DNA of 64,000 nucleotides from Isoetes taiwanensis (Eukaryota > Streptophyta > Lycopodiopsida > Isoetales > Isoetaceae). Positions 56,250 through 64,000 of this stretch are shown here, one piece after another. The number at the start of each line of letters is the position of its first letter. The stretch's first letter is position 1. Made by a program: the position numbers and the translations under genes. The stretch is taken from assembly GCA_021234155.1 (NCBI GenBank), contig JAJEKV010000797.1:1-64000 (forward strand), read 5' to 3'. The notes beneath the pieces were generated by a model that was not told the DNA's origin, ran no database searches, and was given only the letters and a program-made list of their open reading frames with translations.

Positions 56250-57437
56250 CTATAATGTTAGAATGGCATAATCAATCAAAGCACTGCGGGCACTGTGGAA
56301 CAGCTACAAAATCTCTAGAGGCATGACAATGGCAGCAATGTACAAATGAGAAGTGCAAGCATAAGTGCTATCCTCGTACTGATCTTGTAAGCTTTGAAAG
56401 AAATAATGCCTATCAATCTTTAGCTTAAATGCTACAATCTCTGGAACAACCTACTTTCATCTGCAGTCAGTAATTATGCGTGTTATAGACAAAGAAAAAG
56501 ACTCTGCCTTGTTGGGTCGACAGTCACGGTTTGTTCCACGTCTCTGGAGCTATCTTGCTGGTTTTATAGAGGTGAGACTCTTAACTTCTTACATGTGAGT
56601 GCACTTAGATACTGTACTGTAATTTCTTACTTGTTAGTGCATGCCAGGAATACCAATGTCTTCCATTATGCTGATGTGTGGTTTGAATCGTAATTGTTTG
56701 CTATCAAACAATCATGACCTTGGTGTTCATTTCTATTAAGTTGTCTATTTTTTTGTACTCCATTTTAATTTGCACAGTGATGCACCTTTGAAGATGTGAA
56801 AAAGTAATGAATTCATAACCTAGCACATCCTTTCAGTCTGGTGAAAGTCTAGAGGAGGCTGTACGACGAGAGATGAGAGAAAAAGCTGGTATTGATGTTG
56901 GAGAAGTGGTATACCACAGTTTACAACCTTGGCCATGTACATTCTTTTCTTTCAGAAACATTAATATACTCTCTCCACCTGTTGTTTTTCCAGTTTCCAT
57001 AACATGTTAGTTTTTGCAGTAGGGACAAGCAGCATGTCATGCCAGCTGATGATTGGCTTTTTTGCATTTGCAAAATCGTTCTCCATCCATGTTGATAAAA
57101 AGGAGCTTGAAGGTAAGAGCAGCAACTCATGCTTCACAAGATTCATGTAGAGGGCAGAACATAAAATCAGTTTCAATTTCTTATATTTATAGATGCACAG
57201 TGGCATAGTCGAGAAGGCATATAGGAGGCACTAGCTCAGATGAACTACGAAAAGGTGCAAGAAGACTCTGTTTTAAAAATTAGGCAAAGATGTTTAGGCA
57301 AGGATGCAGAAGGAAGCTTGGCGAGGTCAGGAACGACTGAAGCCACAAAGCTTTTTGTGCCAGGTCCTTATGCAATTGTGCACCATCTCATTGCAACATG
57401 GGCTGCAAAGGGTTCTGCATTTCTAAGCAGAATTTGA
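56250..57437 (+). pseudogene. Peroxisomal-type NADH pyrophosphatase (Nudix, NUDT19-like), broken
   Basis: Five exon-like blocks remain in order with introns. They are the zinc ribbon (HCGHCG, then QCTNEKCKHKCYPRTDL), SVIMRVIDKEKDSALLGRQS with FVPRLWSYLAGFIE, the Nudix box SGESLEEAVRREMREKAGID, SSMSCQLMIGFFAFAKSFSI, and the C-terminal VPGPYAIVHHLIATWAAKG ending at 57437. The family hydrolyses NADH and related dinucleotides. The Nudix box has EK where EE is required for metal binding, and in-frame stops occur after KSLEA (TGA, about 56325) and after SREGI (TAG). Introns are retained, so it is not retroposed. It lies head-to-tail 220 bp after the truncated Ca2+-ATPase. Confidence 0.85.
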
Positions 57438-59775
57438 CTCAAAACTTTTATTTATGCGACTGTGATTTGTATAGTATGCAGGGATATGCCTGAATAGTAG
57501 TATTGCTAGAAGTTGTAATGTAAAGATAGTGAGATTTTTGCAGAACAAAGCTGTCTTGATTTGTTTTGATGCGTTGATGCCTGCAACATCTAAGGATGCA
57601 TTTTCATATGGAAACATGAATTATATATCCTTCCAACTTGATCTTCAAGGGAGATTGAGTAGTTGACTCCGTATTTCAACTTACTGACTCTAGAAACAAA
57701 TACATGTATACAAATGCAACGCCATTGCTAGTACCAAATTCCAGTTAAGCAATATATGAAATTTGAAAAGTGAAATCTGAAAATTTGACATACTCGCTAT
57801 CATGGATTATGAAGGAGTATGTCATCTTTCACTCATGTGTTTGGGCAAACCATTCACGTATACAGCCTATTCGTTTGATCGTCTTCTCGATCTCTATTAA
57901 ATGGCTAAGTCCGTTGCATTAACGTTTTTTTTCCATAGGAGCTTGATTGCATCCCATAAACACATGATATGGAACTATCTTCAATGGTTTATAATAAAAT
58001 GGCTACGCAAATCGTAGCATAGCAAGCTTGCCAACAAAATGTGTTTTCATACAAACATTGTTATTATTAAGACATTCATAGGGCGTACATTTAAATGATA
58101 GTGTAGTGCTATGATACAATGATTTCGAGATGGCCATTCAATCTTCGTCATATCACACATTAAAGGATTCAATTGAAAATTGGAAGTTGCAGCCATATAT
58201 TTGCTATGCAGCCATATGGAAAGTATTATTACATATGGAAACCATATGTTCTTATTTATTAAAGCATTACCTGTGGCTGGTGGCTCTAATATCATGATGA
58301 TGACTTCCAATATCTTTATCTCCCTCGTACTTGAGCCAAAACTTGCAAAACTTTTAATTTTTGAGCTGGACTAATGTGTTACGAGGAGGTAACATCTGTA
58401 TTTAACATTAGTTTTGTTGAGATCAACAAAGTTAAACAATCATGAAATTATTCTTAGCTCGGAGCACTACGCATCAAAGTCTATGTGCACATTCCCTTCA
58501 GGATACCGGAGGGCAACCCTTCGTGCGCAGCACCTTGTTATATTTATACTCTTTGAAATAATGGGATCTAGATGTATTGAAATATGAACTGCTTCACCCC
58601 ATGCATTGTATTATGGAATTTATTTGTTGTTTGTTAAGGGCAGATAAGAGTTCTCTAAATATAAGCTAATGGACCAAATACCAAAACCAATGAGGCCCAT
58701 TGTGATTATTTATGAGGGCCGTCATTTGTCCAATTGCTCATCCAACATCCTGCCTGATTAAAGCTCAGAAATACCCTATTTGTTATGATTGATGAGCAAC
58801 TTGGAAGTGCAAGCTTGTTAGTTGTCCCCCCTCGTGTTATCTGCAGTAAATTAGAAAACTGAGCCATGGCATTTAAGTTATCATTAGTCATTATTATTGT
58901 CTTTACTATTCATCTGACCCATTGCCTGATGGCCTTGCAGTGTCTAGGGAATACCGAAACATCTAAAGCTATGAGAATATGTCATTAGAGAAAATTGTGG
59001 ACAACAATAACTTAGATTCAATAAGAAATAATGACAAAACTGTGGACAACAGTAAATTAGATTCAATAAGAAAAAAAATCTATATATTCTTCTCCTTTCA
59101 GCTGTGTAGGCAAAAAAACAAGCCAAACACAGACCCTGCATGGGGAGAAGTTAGCAGACATGCTACATAAGCAGAAGTGGCACAAGCGCAATTTCAGTTG
59201 ATTATTTAAATAATACAAATATTGTTCGCTAATCCAACACAAATTTATAATCATGTCTGTTGTACCTACAGATTTTCTTCACTGAACATGTTAAAGGGAA
59301 CATCCCCCGTTATGAGGGAGATCACAAAGTTTGCTTTAGTGGTTGGTGTGTTTTTGAAATTGACACATTTGAACTTTTGCTGTTTCACTGATATATTAAG
59401 TTCAGCACAGTTCATGCAAGCATTACAATTACTTTTTGATGTATATTGATTTTTGTACCTATTTTGAATAAGAATCCAACGTAGAAATACTGAAATACAT
59501 TGTTTCTTATTTGTTGTCTGAGAAATGAAAGGGTCACATCTTCGTGCCAATACTTTTGTAAATTATTTCTCACATTCATAAACATTTCGGTCATGTTTTG
59601 GTTTTTTCCGAACAAGGTGTGTTGTCTGGATGGTTTTCAGATTGTTGTTAGACCATGATGGTCGAACTCCTTACAGTTATGGTGGGCATTTAGGGCCATG
59701 CCAGGCCGGACATAAATCTGTAAAAAAAATTGATGTATAATGATTGTTACATAGCAAGTAAGTAGTTGGCTATTA
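57438..59775. other. No gene recognised
   Basis: AT-rich intergenic sequence. ACAACA(A/G)TAA(C/A)TTAGATTC is locally duplicated at about 59002-59064. Confidence 0.4.
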
Positions 59776-59884
59776 AAGGTCCTATGTGGTCTATTGAAGG
59801 TCCCAAGTAGTCCATTGAAGGGTACTTAGTGGTCCATTGAAGGGCACTTAATGATCTATTGAAGGGCACATGTGGTCTATTAGG
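59776..59884. repeat. Five-copy ~25-bp tandem repeat
   Basis: Units of the form GGTC(T/C)ATTGAAGG(G)(C/T)AC(T/A)TA. A degenerate minisatellite. Confidence 0.8.
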
Positions 59885-60079
59885 GTTAAATTAGCCTTCT
59901 GACTTAAAACCTTCGTAGCGAACTCCAAATTTATCAAAAACTGTGATGTGTGGGATCAGTTGAAAGCTAAAGAGCCAACCTACAATATGGTATGTTAAAA
60001 GGAGTTTAAAAAAAAAAAAATTAGTCCATCATAATAACATTTGTTTCTTTAAGTGGGCGCTTTATGGGCACCCTCCCCC

Positions 60080-60375
60080 TATTACATATTACATTTCGAT
60101 CCCGCAAGTTATCGAACACAATTCGTGCCTCCAGCAAGGTTTCACATTTGACATACATATCAACCAATGTATTTGACAAAACAACATCAAATTGAAGCCC
60201 ACTTGAAATAATTTGTTCATGAACCTGCCTTCCCTTCTCAATAGCCCTAATGATGCTGTACACATTCAAGACACTAGAAAATGTAACTTTGTCAGGCTTA
60301 AATCCCTATTCCAGCATATTATAAAAGCAATTGAGTGCAAATATGCCTTCACCCTGATGGGCATAGCCAGAATCA
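60080..60375 (-). pseudogene. PPR protein fragment (PLS class)
   Basis: Frames encode FKPDKVTFSSVLN, then AIEKGRQVHEQIISSGLQFD with VVLSNTLVDMYVKCETLLEA and RIVFDNLRDRNVI. This is a textbook pair of PLS-type pentatricopeptide units. A stop (TAG) interrupts before FKPDK, and neither an N-terminus nor E/DYW motifs is found. A decayed organelle RNA-processing gene. Confidence 0.82.
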
Positions 60376-60477
60376 CATCATCATAGACATCAAAATAGAA
60401 ATCACACACTCTACAAGCATTCCATAAAGTCTTCATGTTCTTATGGCTTTGTTGCACTTGTAATCTTACGACAAATG

Positions 60478-61720
60478 AGTATGCTTGCCCTTTGGACATC
60501 ACGCCCACCTACAAGTACCTAGGGGTGGAGTTCCCCTCCTCGCATTTCTGGCTGGGGGCTGCGTCTATCCGCTTATGGTATTGTGGCTGGAAAGCGCTTT
60601 TATGCCATCTTGTTTCAGCCACGGTGAGCAGAGCTCTATGATTGGGGCCATCGGGTCACATCTGTTAGGGAGCATCGGTCGAGCCACGTCCTTCAGACGG
60701 GTCGAGGTTTGGGGCCCGATGGTCTCTTTGGCGACACTGGAATGACTTGGGCGGTGGCAGAAGGCATTTTTGGCCGCGGGCACTTGGGTGAAACCTTCAG
60801 TCCCCTATCGATTCGCCAAGTAGCCCCGGATTCTTGCCACTTCGGTAGGCAGCCCTTGCTAGACACATCGTCTATTTTCGAGAAAGTGGTTACTATGGGT
60901 GATGCTCGGCTCCGCTTTTGGCTTACACCGTGGCAATGGGTCATGCTTAGGGCCTGTTGGAGGGGTAAGAGAGATCGCTGGTTCGCCCGGATGGAGCGAT
61001 GCGGGGAGCATAGATGCGTGGGGGTGGACCACAATGGGCCGTCGTGGACAGCACGGGGAGTATCTAGGCGCTTGTTTCCTTGGCAAGCTCACGGGACCAC
61101 GGGTGCTCTAGAGCATGTCAAAATGGCCCATTACAAGGAGCACATCAACCAGAGTGTTAGCCGGGGCCACTGGCTCTACTGCGTTCCCGGTGCCCACTGA
61201 AAGCCTTGCGGACTCATTGCCTCCATTACGCCGCAGGTGCCCACCATCTTCGCGATCGAGGCGGGCGGTGGATTGGGGAGCCCCGCCGGGGCAGGATTTC
61301 TGTCGATCTTTGTCAAATGGGTGCCATTGAGGATGAGTCTCACACTTTCGAGTTGCCCGGCGTTGGTCGGTCCGGGCGGATCACGCTCCCTTAATGCGGG
61401 CCGGACTTGCCCTTATATTTCTTGATGAACACACCGTCGATGCGTGCCACCGGGTCATTACATTGGGAGGTCTTGGACCTCGCGAGGTCACCTTTGCCCC
61501 CCTTGGCCGCTCTTCGGTGATTAGGCCGGGTGCAGTACATGACTGTATATATTTGGGTGTTCTTGCATTTTATATGTTAGGACAGTTTGTCAGCAGGCTG
61601 ATTGCTGCCACGGTTTTTCCCTCGAAAACCCTTCGGGGCGGGGGTTTTTTAATCCGGGCAGTAATCCGCTTGCTGCGTTTTTGTATTGGGTCCCATAGAC
61701 CGATTGGTCTCCGTGGACGA
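60478..61720 (+). pseudogene. Second LINE, reverse transcriptase C-terminal remnant
   Basis: DITPTYKYLGVEFPSS, GWKALLCHLVSATVSRAL and RRVEVWGPM resemble the post-catalytic part of plant LINE reverse transcriptases (KYLG, then GxExWG). The next frame (60709-61200) has FSPLSIRQVAPDS and MGDARLRFWLTPWQWV and ends at a TGA; coding-like text continues in other frames to about 61700. The composition is more GC-rich than the surroundings. The assignment rests on short motifs. Confidence 0.5.
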
Positions 61721-61728
61721 TAAAAGTA

Positions 61729-61749
61729 CCTTCCTTCCTTCCTTCCTTT
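61729..61749. repeat. (CTTC)n microsatellite
   Basis: Five TTCC/CTTC units next to the end of the LINE remnant. Confidence 0.85.
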
Positions 61750-62060
61750 GCACTTTTCAATACCAAGAAAAGCACATTTCCCTTTCCCACAAATTTGGAC
61801 ACAAATTTGGGCTTTTTGGAACCCATATATTTATTATGTTCAACTACCCTACAGAGCTGGCAAAGTATCTTGGGGGTTGTTGCATAAAGTGCTAGTCCAC
61901 TTATCTGTTTGATCTTCCATTTTTTTCGGATCCATAGGATATCATGCTTTCCACTTCATTCCCTTAACCTTATTTTCTTCGGTGGCATCCCACATGTTAC
62001 CCCAATCTCTCATTGTCAACCTTTTGGGAGGCTCTTCAGTGCAATGTTTTTCTCTTGGAC

Positions 62061-63361
62061 CTACGTATCGAAGTCGATTTTCCAGTGGCAGATATCTCTT
62101 GAAGTTTGCATAGACATTTTTGTGCAATGTCGTTGACCGGCAGAGTTCAACTGTTCAAACCCACACAAGTGGCATGCCGCATATCCAGACACTTGGAGTC
62201 CAGAGAGTTCATACAAACCAGGCCAATCGCTCGTTGTCCACATTAAGATTGCTCTCAAGGTAAATCTTCGTTCAGCACGAAGTTCTCTTGAGACATCGTA
62301 AACTTCAATATCTTCACTCCACAATGTCAGAAGCTCATCAATAACTATTTTCAGATACGGATCTAGACTTTCCGGCTTCTTCAGTCCTGGAACTAATAGT
62401 ACTACCATTAAATGGCTAGTCTTCATGAGTAACCACGGTGGTAAATTATAGTTGATCAACACTACTGGCCAAGTTGACCACGTGGCCGATTGACGTCCAT
62501 AAGGATTAACAACATCCATTGCCAACCCTAATCTGAGATTTCGTGGCTCCCTTCCAAATTCCGGCCATGTTTCATCAATATGCTTCCATTGCTTGCAGTC
62601 ACTAACCATGCGAAGTACATTGTCACTCGACACATTAGCAGCACACCAACCCATGAGCGAAGCTAGAGATTCACATCGAAACAATAGCCTTATGCGAGGG
62701 ATCAATGGAAAGTAGCGAACCACCTTCATCGGGACGGTCTTACCCTTGGCATCCGCGCTTCTTGTAGATGTCATTCGGATAATAAACCATGCAATCATTT
62801 GGACAAGCGTGAATCTTATGGTAGCCTAAACCAGTAGCTGCCAATATAGTTTTTATTTCATCACGACTTTTGGGCATAGTGTTCCCTTGTGGGAGTATTT
62901 TCTCTTGCAATAAGCTGCATAAAATAGCCCTTTACGTATACATTCAACTACAAATTCAATAAGTCAAGTGATTGCAATTGTACTTACTCTAACAAAGCCG
63001 TAACACTGGCATTGCTCCATTTGAACTTGGTTTGAAGGTTTAATATCAATAAAGATGTTGCCAATCTAGATATGCTTGCACCTGGATATGATACTTTATG
63101 CGCCTCCTCCAATAAAACGTGATCTTCACGACCATCGCTAGGAGTATTTATATCGTCATCTAGGTCATTGTCGAAGATTGGGCCAAATGCATCTAACATG
63201 TCGGCTATGGGTTCCTCAACTTCCATGAGGTCGTCCACAGTGGCATTGTCGTCATCTTCATCGTCATATTCCTGTTCATCTTCATCATTGTACTTTTCAT
63301 TATGCGTTGTGCCCATGTTTGTACCATATTGCTCAATGTATTCTAATTCTGCTATCCGCAA
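62061..63361 (-). pseudogene. CACTA-type transposase (tnp2 family)
   Basis: The N-terminal frame (63361-62984) has an acidic tract and then LDAFGPIFDND, NTPSDGREDHVLLEEA and LQTKFKWSNASVTALLE. A probable intron (GTAAGTACA to ATGCAG) leads to SRDEIKTILAATGLGYHKIH with ACPNDCMVYY. After a small frame change the main frame (62798-62061) has RNLRLGLAMDVVNPYG, WSTWPVVLINYNLPPWLLMK, LVPGLKKPESLDPYL and MWTTSDWPGLYELSG, then CHLCGFEQ. This is the order found in tnp2 transposases of En/Spm elements. The C-terminal half is absent and terminal CACTA motifs were not found, so the element is incomplete here. Confidence 0.88.
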
Positions 63362-63561
63362 TGACTTTTGATGTCGTCAATTCAGTACGCTTGGATGTGG
63401 TCTCATATCCACTTGCCTACCCTGCACGCCAGATTAAACGAAATATATACGTGATTGATACATGCATTGAGAGCCCGTGTTTGTTAAATTTTAAGCATTT
63501 AATAATGAATAGAATAGAATAGAATAATGAACGAAATATAAAATCTTGTGTCATAATCAAA

Positions 63562-63616
63562 GCACATATTGAAGATAAATGTGTATATATAATACACATT
63601 TATCTTCAATATGTGC
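63562..63616. repeat. Perfect 25-bp-arm palindrome
   Basis: GCACATATTGAAGATAAATG on the left, mirrored by CATTTATCTTCAATATGTGC on the right, around a TATATA centre. Confidence 0.9.
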
Positions 63617-63674
63617 AATCTCTTTTTTTTTTTTTTTTTTTTTTTGATTGAAGGCCGAATATATGTGCAATCTC
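63609..63674 (-). mobile_element. Micro-retroposon: 15 nt plus poly(A), with 14-bp target duplication
   Basis: ATATGTGCAATCTC occurs at 63609-63622 and again at 63661-63674. Between them are about 23 T (poly(A) on the - strand) and 15 unique bases. This is the footprint of target-primed reverse transcription that stopped almost at once. Confidence 0.85.
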
Positions 63675-64000
63675 ATTCCAACAATTGGTAGTTTCAGGAT
63701 TCTCGATAGAGCTATTAATAAAAGCAGCAAGGTTTCCATGCAATTGAGGACGACCATCAATGTATGTGAAGCTTGTGTAGTCATTGAGCTTGGCTATTGT
63801 TCGTGCATTTGAATTTAGGCCATAGATGAGCATGCGCCACTAATGCTTACTCAATTTATGCCAAGTGTCTGAGTTATATTCAGGACCTACATATGTCATC
63901 AAAGGAACAGTCGTACCATCTTTGACTTTTGTATTCGTCATAATATATAATCCCAGGCCAGCACCGGGGACCCGACTATTTTTAATCATGTACTGCCTAC
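63617..64000 (-). pseudogene. SET-domain-like fragment, disrupted
   Basis: Reading from the window edge, the - strand gives YMIKNSRVPGAGLGLYIMTN, KVKDGTTVPLMTYVGPEYN and, after an in-frame TAG near 63840, GRPQLHGNLAAFINSSIENP with NCWNE. The GAGLGLY start and the AFINSS...NCxNE stretch (compare RFINHSCxPNC) fit a SET lysine-methyltransferase domain, although active-site residues such as the NHSC His are not conserved. The micro-retroposon sits right after NCWNEIAHI. The rest is outside the window or lost. Alternatively it could be a transposon-carried SET-like domain, as it is collinear with the CACTA transposase. Confidence 0.5.

Overview
This window is nuclear DNA from a land plant with a large, repeat-rich genome. 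The evidence is an A-type (CYP71-clan) cytochrome P450 with the standard phase-0 intron, fragments of plant-type genes (PPR protein, ACA-type Ca2+-ATPase, NADH-pyrophosphatase-like Nudix, chlorophyll b reductase NOL/NYC1), and a dense mix of plant transposons (Ty3 and Copia LTR elements, MULE, Helitron, CACTA, LINE). The very low density of intact genes fits a gymnosperm or fern better than a compact angiosperm genome, but I cannot name the species.

Region 1 (1-12.8 kb) is a nest of two related Ty3-type LTR retrotransposons. An older element on the + strand has its integrase C-terminus at 676-1222 and its 3' LTR at 11199-12783. A second family member (1900-11188, - strand) inserted into the polypurine tract of the first and made the 5-bp duplication GTGGG. 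This inner element has two ~1.65-kb LTRs and a PPT, but no protease, RT, RNase H or integrase. In transcript order it has two hairpins, a broken ORF ending in a clear histone H3 fold (7652-8089), two more copies of the same hairpin, an unknown ORF with a strongly acidic stretch (6937-5423), and a broken gag (5117-3915). A retroelement carrying an H3-like protein plus an acidic partner ORF is the most unusual thing in the window.

Region 2 (12.8-25.4 kb) has degraded PPR and LpxB-like gene fragments, then a nearly complete 9.9-kb Mutator-like element (15491-25392). It has a perfect 9-bp duplication (TCTTATCTT) and ~0.9-kb terminal inverted repeats built from GATCCC...GGGATC palindromes. It contains a spliced MULE transposase (+), a small spliced gene (-) flanked by two copies of a palindrome-rich block, and a multi-exon gene (-) encoding a C2H2-finger protein.

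Region 3 (25.4-51.5 kb) is a patchwork: palindromic AAACCCTTCCGG repeats, short exon remnants, four Helitron-like 3' ends of one family (33405, 36796, 44341, 51468), a P450 exon-1 pseudogene followed by an inverted copy of part of itself, NOL/NYC1 fragments, a truncated Copia element (41740-44260), and a LINE on the - strand (about 44342-50079).

Region 4 (51.5-64 kb) has the one plausibly intact host gene, a 507-codon cytochrome P450 in two exons (51583-53226, -). After it come adjacent pseudogenes of an ACA-type Ca2+-ATPase and a Nudix hydrolase, a PPR remnant, a second LINE remnant, a CACTA (tnp2) transposase, and a SET-like fragment disrupted by a tiny poly(A) insertion with a 14-bp target duplication.
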